Below, one piece after another: positions 20,974 to 33,490 of a stretch of 64,000 nucleotides of DNA. This DNA is from Coriaria nepalensis. Lineage: Eukaryota > Streptophyta > Magnoliopsida > Cucurbitales > Coriariaceae. The stretch covers positions 1,984,001-2,048,000 of the forward strand of contig CP114485.1 of the NCBI GenBank assembly GCA_027186245.1, given 5' to 3'. The notes below the pieces were generated by a model. That model saw nothing but the letters and a program-made list of their open reading frames with translations. It was not told where the DNA came from and did no database searches. Numbering within the stretch: position 1 is the first letter of the stretch; every line of letters begins with the position of its first letter. Made by a program: the position numbers and the translations under genes.

Positions 20974-23171
20974 ATGGGTGCTAAGAGAAGGAAGAACGAA
21001 AGCGAAAATCTCGACGGGGATGATGACAATCAGTACGACAGGAAGAAGAAGAAGATGAAGAAGGAGGAGGTGGTGAAGAAGGAGATACTCCCTTCCATGA
21101 TTAAGAACAAGGAGAAGAGGTCTCAGGTCTTCGCCAAGCTTAAGCACGAAAAGAAGCTCGAGAAGCGCAAGAAAGTCAAAGCTCGCGATGCCGCCGAAAA
21201 GCAAGCTCTGGAACTCGGTGAAGAGGTTCTTGAAATCCTTAAAGACTTTTATTTCATCCACTATCTCGTATTTATTGAATTTGAATTTATATTTTCTTTT
21301 CTGCTTCACAGCCTCCGCCGAGGAAGATTCCTCGAACCATTGAGAATACCAGAGAGTCTGATGAAACTGTTTGCAAACCCAACGATGAAGAGGTTCCCTT
21401 TATCTCTCTACCTAATCTCATTCACGCAAATTTGCTTTCTATAATCGACGATACGTTTAAGCTACATTGCCTACAGACTTCGTTTTGCTTGCAATTGACT
21501 ATATAATTGTGTATATATGCAGCTATTTGCTGAAAATGATGCTGATGAGTTTAGTTTGATTCTAAAACGTGAGCGTCCTGCAAAAATTTTAGTTACCACT
21601 TGCCGTTTCAATTCTACTGTAAGTCCTCTCTTCCAGGGTATAACTATGCTCTCTCTAATTTATAAACTTTCTTTTTGTAATTTTGTAATTTTTTGGGTTT
21701 TTTGCAGAGGGGTCCTGCCTTCGTATCAGAACTACTCTCAGCGATTCCGAATGCACATTACTACAAGAGAGGAACCTATGACTTGAAGAAGGTTCTGACA
21801 AAACATTGACTTTCTGTGGGATCAAAATGCTCGCACTTCATAGAATCTTATTTTTTTCATGTGTCATTCTTTGGTTGCAGATTGTAGAATATGCAAATAA
21901 GAAGGACTTCACTTCAGTAATAGTTGTTCATACAAATCGGAGGGAACCAGGTCAGTTATGATTCTTTATGAAGTTCATGTTGATACGTCAACATCTGCTA
22001 TTCATACTTTACGCCCATGTTTATATTATATTCCAGAAGCAATTATGGTTCTGTCCTCTATTATAAGGGTGGTTATAACTTGTAGCTCTTATGGGAAACT
22101 TGTAGATGCTCTGTTAATCATTGGCTTGCCTTATGGGCCTACTGCACACTTCAAGCTCTCGAATCTTGTTTTACGGAAAGATATTAAGGTTTGTGGCTTC
22201 TATCTCATTATGAAAATCAGTTTTCTTGCTTAGCCAGATGACCCTTAATTGTACTTATTGATTGCTTGCAGAATCATGGGAATCCAACCAGTCATGAGCC
22301 AGAGCTCGTGTTGACTAACTTCACAACACGCCTTGGTCTACGTATTGGAAGGTAGAAATCCTATATTCTAGTTTGCAAATGGTTATATATCCTGGCTTGA
22401 TCTTCAATTTTTCGCCTGCTAATTTTTTTTTTTTTTCTTTTAGACTGATACAGTCAATTTTTCCACAAGATCCAAATTTTCGAGGCCGGCGAGTTGTAAC
22501 CTTCCACAACCAACGGGATTTCATATTTTTCCGGCATCATAGGTCTGATACCTTATCTTCCTAACCCACTGAAATGCAAACATTGGTCTCTGATCACTAA
22601 ATTTTGTTAGTGTAAAAATGTGCACAGGTACATTTTTGAAAGTAAGGAGAGCAAACCAGTTGATTCAAAGGGTAACAAGCCGAAGGATACCAAGAGTGAG
22701 GATCTTTCCAAGGGAAAACTAATCGCACGTCTTCAGGTAATGGTTGGCCAAAGCATTGCCACATGCTCTTGCTCCTAAATCCTTATGTCACTTTGGCCTC
22801 GGCCTCGGCCTTCCAGAAAAGTTATAGGAAGTAAAAATTCCATAGCAATGGTAGTTCCTTTGAACACTCTCATACCTCATCATGCTGTGAAGTGTGATTG
22901 GTATCATCCCAGAGCCTTACTATAGTAATATTTAAATGTGCAGGAATGTGGCCCTCGTTTCACACTTAAGCTAATCAGTCTCCAACATGGGACCTTTGAT
23001 TCCAAAGGCGGTGAATATGAATGGGTTCACAAGGTATTTCTCTCACTCTTAACACCTCTATGTTAATCCTGATGAAAATCATTGTTGTTTTTTCTTGCTC
23101 GAGCATATTTCTTACTGTTTTATGTTTGCCAGCCTGAAATGGACACTAGTCGAAGGAGGTTTTTCTTATGA
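20974..23171 (+). CDS. RPF1: Ribosome production factor 1 (Brix domain)
   Basis: Eleven exons: 20974-21225, 21312-21392, 21523-21618, 21708-21791, 21881-21950, 22106-22188, 22272-22351, 22444-22542, 22628-22736, 22944-23033 and 23133-23171, giving 360 residues, close to yeast and plant Rpf1. The lysine-rich N-terminus ([14 protein letters not shown]) suits nucleolar targeting. The Brix domain runs from [10 protein letters not shown] through [35 protein letters not shown] and [21 protein letters not shown] to [17 protein letters not shown]. It ends [12 protein letters not shown], the usual tail. Rpf1 works in the nucleolus in 27S pre-rRNA processing and 60S subunit assembly, binding 5S RNP assembly factors. 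An inverted repeat with site II motifs forms its immediate 5' region. Confidence 0.95.
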
Positions 23172-23827
23172 CATGCTCTTGGGCTATCACTCACAAGTAG
23201 AAACAGTTCTGCCGAGTTGCTACACTGGAAAAGAGAGATGTCAAGTTATATTTTCAGTTCTTCCTCGACCACCTGGACCAAACGTCCTCTAGATTTTGCT
23301 GCCATACTGATTTGTAATGTCAATTTTGGAAGAGTAGGTAGTCGATTGTGACAAAAGGATAAAATATTCAAAATGTGATAATATAAAAATTATAGGCTTC
23401 ATCTCTTGTGTTTTAGTGAGTTTAAACTTTCTATGGTCCGTTTGGTTCGATTTTGCTTTTTTCGATATTTTTAACGAGAATGAGAATGAGAAGAGAAAAA
23501 AAAAAGAATAAGATTATAAAATGATTTGAATAAGGTTTTTTTTCTTTATTTCGCTTAAAAGGATAAAAGATGGAAGTAAATATTTTTCTTTTTTTTTTTT
23601 ACCGAAATAAATAGAAGTAACGAACTCGTTCCAACACCCACACGAATACTGCCGAACCGTTAATCTTTGCCGCCAACTTGTTCGTCCACTTTCATCTTAA
23701 ATCTGCCACGTAACCCTCAACGCTGGCACCTCTTCAATCCCCCTCCCCCCCTCTTCTCTCTTTTCCCTCAGTGTCTGAGAGAGCGAGATCTTCACCATTC
23801 CCTCTGTCTCTCTCGCTCTCTGTATAG
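23172..23827. other. Spacer between RPF1 and OSCA gene
   Basis: RPF1 3' UTR up to about 23340, then AT-rich sequence. A CT-rich stretch (23735-23827) is the likely OSCA leader. No gene seen. Confidence 0.55.
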
Positions 23828-26800
23828 ATGAATCTACACAGTCTATTGGCCTCAGCGGCCATTAACATTGGTTTGGCCTTCGTCGTTCTCTCGCTCTTTT
23901 CCATTCTCAAGAAGCAGTCCTCAAACGCCGGCATCTACTACGCTCGTTGTCTCTCTCTGAATCACCACATTCGCTTCGACTCCTCTTTCACGATCAATCG
24001 TTTTCTCCCTTCAGTCTCCTGGATCTCAAGGGCTATTCGAGTCTCAGAAGATGATATATTAAGCTCCAGTGGCCTCGATGCCCTCGTTGTCATCAGACTC
24101 TTCAAAATGGGGCAAGTTTTTTACATCACTTCTATCTCTTTATCTCTCTTTTTTCGTGAATTTCCGTTTCCCAGATATTAGCTCGCTAAACCGACTTAAA
24201 CTCGGGATGCGTTTTGATTTTGAATTTCTATTATGTTTTGTCAGTGATAGATGAAAATGCAATGATCTGCATTGTACGAAAACCCTTATAAAAAAATACG
24301 GGTTTTCTTTTTTCTGCTGCAATAAGTAAGTATAACTAGAGCTACTGAATTGGGTCATAAAATTTGGTTATTTTGCAGAATCAATTTCTTTGTGGTTTGC
24401 TCACTCATTGGACTGGTGATACTTCTCCCAATCAATTATTATGTCCCTGATGAGCCGTATAGAAACCACTATTCCTTGGATGCTTTCACAATTTCTAATA
24501 TCAGGAGAGGCTCCAACTGGTAAGACATAAGTTGGCATACCCAACTAATTGTCTGAGGCAGTTGATTGATATGGCTGTTTGCTTTACAGGCTTTGGGTGC
24601 ACTTTTCGTGCTTATGGTTTATATCATTTTATGGCATATACCTACTGTATAAGGTGAGTACTTCCTATTAATAGGGAACCTCTAGGAAGCACTTTTACCC
24701 TTATTTCTCATTTTTCATATGTAGATTGTTGTTGTAATGGTATGTTCCTTGACTGCTTATGTTGTTTCTTGGAATTTCCATGTTTAGATAAAGTGAAAAC
24801 CAGGGGTGATTTTCTGCATGACTTTATTTCCAGGAGTATAAGGAAATATTGATCAAAAGAATTGAACGACTTAGGACTGTTAGGCCAAGACCTGACCAGT
24901 TTACTCTTCTGGTTCGTGAGGTTCCTCTTTGCAGTGAACACAAGGCTAGAGGATGTTCCGTCGATCACTTCTTTTCTACGTATCATCCATACACTTATCA
25001 TTCATACCAAATGGTATATGAAGGAAAAGTTCTTGAGGTCCTGTTGGTAAGGTTTAAGATTGGTTGTGATTCTTATTCAATTTGTATTGGACACGTCTCA
25101 TTGGATTCTATTACATGTAGAGCCATGCCAAAACTGTTGCAAGAAAGCTACGTGACAAAAGAGAGAGGTTTGAGTATGAGAAAGATGTCAGAGTACCATT
25201 GCTATTGGATGCTGCTTGTGCAAATGATAATGAAACAGCCCTACTTGAGGAAAAGCTTCATAATTTCTGTAATAAAATATGCAAGTTACAGGATGAAATT
25301 TCCAGCCATGAGGTAATCATCTTAGTGGAAGTAATTACATTTAGCTGGCTCTCAGGTTCATATAACTTGTACAGATCTCTATAGTTCAAGATTATGAAAT
25401 GAGTATTGGGATGTAACATACTTGGCTACTTGCATTATTAATTTGCATTTGTGATACTTTCATTTTCTCTAGGAGCTGCCTGCAGCCTTTGTCACATTTA
25501 AGTCTAGGGGGGGTGCTGCCCTAGCAGCCCAATCTCAGCATTCATCACATCCACTTCTATGGATCACTGAAATGGCCCCAGAACCGAGGGATGTACAATG
25601 GAGAAATTTGGCCACTTCTTGCAGACTTTCACCTCTTTATGAACTTGGGGTTTTCATTGGTGCATCCCTTCTCACAATTTTCTTCGCTTTCCCAGTTACT
25701 GCCGTTCAAGGAATTGCCAAGTATGACAAGCTAAAGAAATGGTTTCCACCAGCTATGGCTATAGAACTCATGTATGAATATGTTCCCTTTATGTTGCAGA
25801 AAATATCATGCCATGTTCATTTGTCTGTATTAGGACTTTGAAGTCTTAAACAACCTTCTGTTGGAATCATCTCGCTTTAATCTTTCATTTTTTAACTTAA
25901 TTGTACAAATGGCAGTGAAGAAATGATTCCCACATGGAGCCTCTTTCCTTTATCAAGACTGACCTAGTCATATGTCTCTCTTATATCTTCTTTTCTTTCC
26001 ACATATCTGTTGATTGGTTTCCAGTCATCTGCTAATACCCATATACATATGTCTATTTCTTCAGACCAGGACTGAGCTCTATCATTACCGGGTATCTTCC
26101 TAGTGCGATTCTCAATTTATTTATATACATCGTCCCCTTTGCAATGCTTGGAATGGCCAAACTAGCAGGCTATGTTTCAAAGAGTAAAGAGGAGATAAAA
26201 GCTTGCAACAAGGTTTTCTATTTTCTGATGGGAAATGTATTCTTTTTGAGTCTGATATCAGGCTCCTTACTCGATGAAATAGGAGAATATCTTACCCATC
26301 CGAGGAGCTTCCCCAGTCATCTTGCAAGTGCTGTCTCTGCTCAAGCAAGTTTTTTCTCATTGTCCATTATTCTGGCATCTTGAATTTACCATAATTCAAA
26401 AAAGAGAAATTGTTGGGTTTTGTAGATTTGAGGAGCTTTACAGGTTTTCGGAGTTATTAATTATTCTGTCTTCCAGGCTGATTTCTTTGTGACGTACATC
26501 TTGACAGACGGGTTATCAGGGTTTTCCTTGGAGGCTCTTCAGCCTGGCTTACTCACTTGGGATGCCGTACATTCTTGTATATGTTGCAGACGGAAAGAGA
26601 AAAGAACATATCTGTATTCACTGCCATATTTTAGAGTGATTCCATTAGTCTCCCTTTCGGTAGTAATTGGCATGGTATATGCAGTTGTTGCTCCATTGCT
26701 TCTTCCATTTCTTATCGGTTACTTCTGTCTGGGCTATGTTGTGTATGTCAATCAGGTTAGATCTTCTTTGATTTTTTTTTTCTCTTGACATCTTAATCAT

Positions 26801-27413
26801 ATATGATCCCGAAGAAGCATTTATTATTAAAATCTCTTTACAGATTCAAGATGTCTATGAAACTACTTATGAGACGTTTGGGCAATACTGGCCATACATT
26901 CATCACTATATTATAATTTCAATCATTCTCATGCAACTTACTATGATCGGTATCTTCGGCCTCAAATCAAAGCCGGCAGCATCCATTTCCACAATCCCGC
27001 TTCTTGTACTCACTTTACTGTTTAATGAATACTGCAAGATCCGTTTTCTGCCTACATTTCTCCATTACCCTATACAGGTACTATTTTTGGCTCTCTTAAA
27101 TCTCCTTTTACATGATAGTCCGATTGAAGTGGCTACAATATTGTATGGAATTACAAATGAAAAAGAACTTCGATCATCTTGTGGTAAACAAGTGCCTGTG
27201 ATTCTTCAAACTGATACCCAATGTCTGGCTTACCAAAATTTTCTCCATATATATATGTATATATATATAATTTTTTTATCTAATCAGGAAGCGATTGAAA
27301 ATGATGAGCTTGATAAGAAGAGTGGGGAGTTGGAGGTGAACTACGAGAATGCAGGGAATGCTTATCGCCTTCCTTTTCTGCAACCTCTGGATTTGATTCA
27401 GTCAAGAGTCTAG
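23828..27413 (+). CDS. RXW8: OSCA/CSC1-type mechanosensitive channel, RXW8/HYP1 clade
   Basis: Ten exons: 23828-24111, 24379-24519, 24590-24653, 24834-25046, 25121-25312, 25473-25771, 26065-26344, 26477-26755, 26844-27077 and 27288-27413, giving 703 residues (RXW8 is about 746). The N-terminal part has membrane helices (LLASAAINIGLAFVVLSLF; FVVCSLIGLVILLPINYY). A large cytosolic loop carries the RNA-binding-like fold region and AFVTFKSRGGAALAAQ. The DUF221 pore domain with several helices (GVFIGASLLTIFFAF, FRVIPLVSLSVVIGMVY, LLLPFLIGYFCLGYV) follows. OSCA proteins are membrane-tension gated calcium-permeable cation channels; clade 2 members such as this are less studied. Introns 1 and 7 use GC donors (24112 and 26345), the only choices that keep the frame. 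Confidence 0.93.
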
Positions 27414-27726
27414 TTTTGTTTTTGAACTTGGAGCTTCATATATTTTCGTTGGGAATTCAGGGTTGACCTCGCACCAAATTTGCAAGCAATAAAACCGAAG
27501 AAACAGTTGACTTCCCAGTCCCAGAGGATCTCTCTGTTAATAACTCATGTACGTAGATAACAGGAATAAACCTTGTAGAATCTACAACTTGATCCAAACG
27601 GCAAAAATATTCATATCATCAAACTTTGAATTTTAGTGCCAATGATAAAAGAGCATATACCAAAATGGACAGCCAATAATGACTCAGTAAAAAAAAAGGG
27701 GGGGGGGGGGGGTGGTTGGGGATGAC
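27414..27726. other. Convergent intergenic region with A9G15 run
   Basis: 313 bp between the stop codons of the OSCA and ANN3 genes, which converge. Contains nine A then fifteen G at 27689-27712, just downstream of the ANN3 stop on its strand. Confidence 0.8.
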
Positions 27727-29333
27727 TCATATATTCGCTCCAAGTAAGGTCATCAGAAAGTCCTTGTAGTCCCCTGAGGTATCACCGATGACAGCACTGT
27801 CTAGGCTAGTACTGTACATGTTGTAATACTCGGCTCTAATTTTCATCATGTCGATCTCAGCTCGAGTCACTATGGCTCTGCTAAGGGAATCTTCATCCGT
27901 TCCGAGCCCAACAATGGCAGTTTTGATAACCTGATTAAAATGGTTCAATGATGTAACAGCTCGAGGCACATGAGGGTGTTCCATAATAAGTATAGTTTAG
28001 AATAGTGGGAAAAGAAAGTCACCTCTGCAAAGTGTTTCTCAGGGAAGTGTATGCACCAAATCACAACTTTCAACAGAGATTCAAGATCACCATTACCACA
28101 TTTCTCGATGTCCTGTCAAGAAAACACCCTCACTCATCTAAAACCAATTGAATAGAGTGGCATCATTCAATTATTAGTTACCTTATCAATAGCAACCCCA
28201 AAGTTTTGCTTGTAAACGTCAAAGGTTGCTCTGAGCTGAAAGAAATTCCTAGTGCTGAGTATCCAAACAAAGTGATCATGGTCTAATTTCTTTGCTTTGA
28301 TAGCTTCATGTAAAGTAACTGCCTCGGATTTCGCCCCGGCCATGTCCACTACTTCTTTATCATATCTGTAAGAGCTCACCAGACCAACAAGAAGCTGTGG
28401 TTCCGAATACCCAATAATCAAAACTAAATCCTATGTTTGATGAAAAAGGTGAAATATTTCTGAGAGATTTTTGTGTCGTACCTTTTTAACGGGGAAGGAG
28501 TTGAGAGAAGAGGCAATGTCCTCTTCAATGGCCCGATCAAACAGCGAGCAGTAGAATTGCCTGACTTCCATCAAATGGTGAGGAGATGAAGCACAAGCTA
28601 TCTCAACGATGACTTGAAGGTACTTAATCCCCTTCTTTGCCATCTTCAAAGCATCATTTGCCAGCTTTGCATCCCTTTCTGCAGGATCGTATGTCCACCA
28701 GATCACTGCTTTCTGTTTCACATTACAAAGTGCTAATAAACAGAGAGCTTTTTCTAACAGCAATTATAATAATTCAAGGAAACAGCTTAATTTTCATCTG
28801 CAGGGGAAGAAGCCATACTCGAAAATCACCGGAGAGTTCGGATTGGAGGCAATCAATAAGCGATTTGTCGTATAGTTGCTGGTAAGTTTCTTTAATCTTC
28901 TTCCTCTCACTAACATTTCTGTGCCCTAATATCCTTATGATTTCCTTCTCATCCGTTCCCAATCCTAATCACACACCATAGCTAAACTCTCTTGATAAAT
29001 CATAATAATTCTCACAATAAAGAATCGGAAGCAATATGATTTAATGAGTCTCTAATCCTTGTAACGAATAAGAAATATCAAAATAGATGCATTAGATGGA
29101 GAAGATGCGGAAGAAATTAGAGTAAGGTTGGTGCGTAAGAGAGAAAGAGAGTAACCGTCAAAAGCATTTTTGAGGCGCTCGGAATCGTGGTCTGGAGAAG
29201 GAACAACTTCCGGTACTCTGAGCGAACACCTTTCTGATATCACAAACTTCTTCTCGCCGGAAATGGAATCTCCGGATTTCGATTTTCCGGAACCGGTCTT
29301 CTTTTTGGATCTCCACTTGAAGAAGCTACTCAT
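27727..29333 (-). CDS. ANN3: Annexin D3-like
   Basis: Six exons on the minus strand: 29333-29156, 28964-28819, 28712-28482, 28394-28182, 28112-28023 and 27930-27727, giving 353 residues. Four annexin repeats are present. Repeat 1 starts GLGTDEKEIIRILGH and repeat 4 GLGTDEDSLSRAIVTRAEID, both keeping the GXGTDE calcium loop; repeats 2 and 3 have degenerate loops, as is normal in plants. KAVIWWTYDPAERDA, LDHDH and the end DYKDFLMTLLGANI identify ANN3. Annexins bind acidic phospholipid membranes in a calcium-dependent way. The protein has about 37 extra residues before RVPEVVPSP, rich in Lys and Ser (FKWRSKKKTGSGKSKS); no ATG lies closer, so the extension is part of the model. Divergent from ANN4. 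Confidence 0.93.
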
Positions 29334-30374
29334 TCTGTTCAAAGCCGATTGCAATTTTCCTTCGTTTCTTTCCCTCCTCTCCACCTTCTGCTTTGCTTTG
29401 CTGGATTGTTGGATTTTGTAGTATAATTTTTTTATTTTATGACCAAATTACCCTTCTTTTACGTAGCCAGGTAGGAATTGTAGGAGAAATAATTCGGAAG
29501 AAGTCCCCCAATATTAACGATATTCTATTTTAGCCCTTCATCTTAAGATTATTTTCGGAAATGGCCCATATTTTTCTCAATAAACCTATAAAGAGAATTT
29601 AATTCCAGGTTGTATAAATGAATGCAGGATATTGTTTCAGGCAGCATAATCAATAAGTGACAAAATGTTACCAAAAATATCAAATCTCTCTCCCCTTCTA
29701 GTAAGCAATTGTAACCACAACATTGAATGTGTACGGACCCCCTATGGGCCAATACTGCTCATTTATGAAGGGCCCTATTGTTGGGTACGTAGGTTAAAAT
29801 AATTTATGAACATTCAATTCTTATCTAGACAACAACCATCATGTCCACAGAGTATAAATTAAGGTTCAATTTTTTGTTTATGTTTTTTTTTTTTAAATTT
29901 CATATTTTGGAGACATTCGAATTTATTTAAAATATTCCGATTATTAATACCCGATTAATTCTTAAAATCACTATTAATATTAGAGATTTAATTTTATTTA
30001 TTTTAAGACTGATTTATAACGGATTCCAAAAGAAAAAAAAAGGATTTAATGAACTTTATTTTATTTTATTAGTAACTGCTACTTAATTTATATATAAAGA
30101 AAAATTAAAAATATGAACGTTACGTTAAGCGGGAAGGGTATGCATGTCATTTCATTTTTTAACCTCTCTCTCTTTCCACATACTAACAATTTAATATAGA
30201 CATAACATATATATATGTAGAAAGAAAGAACGTACGGAAGATGAAGTTACTAAAATATCCTTTCTAACACCTCTCTTGCTCTCGTATAAATCCAACATCG
30301 CCAGAAAAACATGTTCAACTCTTCCTGTCTCAATTGGTCAGTGTCCAAGAAAGTGAGTAGTAGCTGATATCAGA
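29334..30374. promoter_or_regulatory. Shared divergent promoter region of ANN3 and ANN4
   Basis: About 1.04 kb between the two annexin start codons. AT-rich in 29880-30120; CT-rich leader-like stretches lie beside each gene (29340-29400 and 30270-30350). No gene or repeat is recognised. Confidence 0.55.
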
Positions 30375-31730
30375 ATGGGTGATTCGGATCTGGAAGCTCT
30401 CACTAAGGCTTTATCAGGGCATGGGATTGACGAGAAGTCACTGATAACAATACTGGGAAAATGGCATCCTGATGAGAGGAAAACCTTCAGGAAGAAAACT
30501 CCCCATTTCTTTGTTGAGGACGAACGCTCTTTCGAACGCTGGGACGATCATCGCGTCCGACTTCTCAAGCATGAATTTATGCGTTTCAAAGTCAGTACTG
30601 TTTTTTACTTCTTTTTTTTTTTTTTCCTCCTTATCTGGAATGACTGGTGATTAATTAATTAATTACTGAAATGGACCGACTGGGCTGGTCCGATCCGGCG
30701 GCGATGATGATCAGAATGCGGTGGTGCTGTGGGCCATGCACCCATGGGAACGAGATGCGCGGTTGTTGAAGGAGGCCTTGAAAAAGGGCCCTAATGCTTA
30801 TGGTATTCTCGTGGAGGTTGCTTGTACCAGATCATCTGAAGAGCTGTTAGGAGCCAGGAGGGCCTATCATTCCCTCTTTGATCATTCCATTGAGGAAGAC
30901 GTGGCCAGCCACATCACCGGCACTGAACGCAAGGTCAGTGTCAGTCAGTACTAGGCCCAAATGTTTGGGCCATAAAGCCCATTTTCTAAAAATAACGCGC
31001 CTCGGGTTTTGTTTGTTTGTTTGCTTGTTTGTTTGAAACAGCTGTTGGTTGCCCTAGTGAGTGCATACAGATATGAAGGACCCAAGGTGAAGCAAGATAC
31101 TGCAAAATCAGAGGCTAAGATTCTAGCAGATGCAATTAAGCATGAAAAGACCAAAACGCTCATCGGGGACGTTGAGGTTATAAGAATTCTAACAACAAGG
31201 AGCAAATCTCATCTCCATGCAGTGTATAAACACTACAAGGACATTTCAGGCAACTACATTGATGAGGTAGGTACCCCTGTACTTTTCAATATTCCTAATT
31301 TGACCCCCAATATTTTTAAATGTATTTCATTTTAACCCCTGTCCTGTCTCTATTCATCGCTTTGATCAGGACCTGAGAGTGGATTTGAAGTTACAGGAGA
31401 CAGTGCAATGCTTATGTACACCTCACAAGTATTTCAGCCAGGTAATAATTAACATAATTTAATTATCACAAACCATCCAGATTAGCAGATTAACAATCCT
31501 ATTTCTTATTGGGTTGTTAGGTAATGGGTGTGGCCCTGAATTCGGACGCGGAGAAGGGGATCAAAAAGTCGTTGACCCGAGTGGTTGTGACCCGAGCAGA
31601 TACCGATATAAAGGAGATAAAAGAGGAGTATGAGAAGATATATGGAGTTGCTTTGTCCAAGAAGGTTGAAGATGCAGCCAATGGAAGCTATAAGGATTTC
31701 TTGCTCACCTTGATTGCAAGGGGAGACTAA
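30375..31730 (+). CDS. ANN4: Annexin D4-like
   Basis: Five exons: 30375-30590, 30715-30933, 31042-31266, 31370-31441 and 31521-31730, giving 313 residues, the usual length for plant annexins. Repeat 1 opens SGHGIDEKSLITILGKWH, repeat 2 has AVVLWAMHPWERDARL as in AnnAt4, repeat 3 is LLVALVSAYRYEGPKV and RILTTRSKSHLHAVY, and repeat 4 is SLTRVVVTRADTDIKEIKEEY. The GXGTDE calcium loop is degenerate (GHGIDE in repeat 1 and no loop in repeat 4), again as in AnnAt4. In Arabidopsis, AnnAt4 acts with AnnAt1 in drought and salt responses. It stands head to head with ANN3, the same neighbour as in Arabidopsis. Confidence 0.93.
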
Positions 31731-33490
31731 ATTACCTTATGAATGAATTTTGCTGTTGATTGTTTGTGGTGGTATTGAGTGTGTGTTGTGATCTTTGAGG
31801 CTACATTTTAAGCTTAACAAATCAAAACACTCTGCAATATCCCTGTTGGCTTATAATTATCACTTCCTTTTTAGTTTAATCACTCTATATAGCTAGTTAT
31901 GTATGTTTAATTGAATAATTTGCAGTTTAATTATCATGCTCATTAGTAAGAACAAAAGCAACTTCTCGAATTCATTAAAAGCCGAAAACGCAGGAGTCCC
32001 GGAACAGAGTAAACACCATATTGTACTCGAACAATCAGAGTAAAGGCTAACAACAACAGATCAACAGCAAAATCATTAAGCCACAATGATTATTACTTAA
32101 TTAACTAGTAATTATACTCTAAATTTATCCGATGATATTATGAGTTCAATCACTTTTTCAGATTTTGTAATCCATCACCGAAAGTACGCGAAAGAGTTAT
32201 ATAGGAGTTTAAAAAAAAAAAAAATTCCTCATCGTTACACAATAAGAGAACCTTTTATTTACTCATATCTTATAGAATCTATTTTAAAATATCTAATATT
32301 TATCTGTATATATGATTTATCGAACATGAATCGGATATCCATATCTAAGAATGGAACACAAACTATCTAATTATAAGTCTCATGTCTTAATAAGTCAATA
32401 TAATTTTTATATTAAACTATATAAAAAAATTTATTAATTAATAAAAATTGAATATTGGATCCAACTGAAATTATCCGAAAAACATGTTTCGATCGGACAT
32501 CCAACCGAAACAAGAAATCGAACCAGCATGCCCGAGGAAGAGATATTTCCTTTCCTGGCCTTTGATGACACTCGAACGCTCGCCAATAACAACAGCATGC
32601 AAAAATTTCAACCCAGATACCCCCAATCCAGAAGGGTATAAGACTTAAAGCAGAGTGAGTAGGCAAAAATATAAAGAAAAATGACCAAGAGCTTGGGTCC
32701 ACGCCGGCCCACCTTTAAGCTTAACAGGGACATCTAGACCCATACCCACCACGAGTTTAGACCTCCTAAATGGGCCTTGAGCCCGGCCTTGAGCCCAAAC
32801 AAAAGTTTGAAATTTACATCCAGCCAATCACGTCGCAGCTTTAGCTCGCTCTCTCCTGGCCACAAGTTTAGATAGAGGCTCGGGGCTCCTGCCCATGTGT
32901 CACCACGTACGCCATACATTTTCCAACTACACATATAACTGGATTTATTCATTCTCATTTCTTTTTATTTTATTTAATAAAAATATTTTAATATTATATA
33001 TTAATATTAATATTAATATTAATATTAATATTAATATTATATTATATTATATCATATCCCAAAAATATTATCGAATTCTTATTCCAAAAAGAATAATCTC
33101 AATTTTATCCAGCACAAAATTTATAATATCCATTTTCAATTTAATTGGTGAATAGAAATTCACAAGCTAACGTGGCGTGACGTCACGACTTAAACTTGGT
33201 CCCACCAAATCCACCATCCTCTCTCTCTCTCTCTCTCTCTTCCCTTTACTGTGGACTGTCCTTCTCTTCTTCTGGAAGAAACTCTGTTTGGTATTTGCGT
33301 GAGGCGTGTGGCTCTGCTTTGAGCAACTTCTGTTTGGGAAATTGATGAATTCTATTCACTATTTCAGCCTCTCTGACGTTCGTTGCTCATCTTTTTTTCC
33401 TTCTTCGTTCGGCGATGTGCGAGCTAATCTTCGAGCGTTTCTCTGATTTTAGTTCGGGCTTAGAGATTTGCGACGCAGTTTTCTTCAGCT
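31731..33490. promoter_or_regulatory. Spacer and LNK2 upstream region
   Basis: ANN4 3' UTR to about 32000, then AT-rich sequence. An evening-element match AAAATATCT lies at 32286-32294, the core AGATATTT (reverse) at 32541-32548, and a palindromic bZIP site GTGACGTCAC at 33177-33186. (TAATAT)n-like AT repeats fill about 32985-33050 and a CT dinucleotide run 33222-33240. The LNK2 leader occupies about 33240-33490. Clock input through the evening elements is an inference from motif matches. Confidence 0.5.

Noticed and set aside
20748..21029. 93-codon minus-strand frame across the inverted repeat
   Set aside because: Antisense of RPF1 exon 1 and the repeat; hydrophobic start is a by-product of the Lys codons.
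23820..24120. GT donor at 24116 for OSCA exon 1
   Set aside because: Would end exon 1 in another phase and put exon 2 out of the conserved frame; the GC donor at 24112 keeps it.
32412..32958. Several overlapping minus-strand frames
   Set aside because: No codon or domain support and no splice pattern; spacer.
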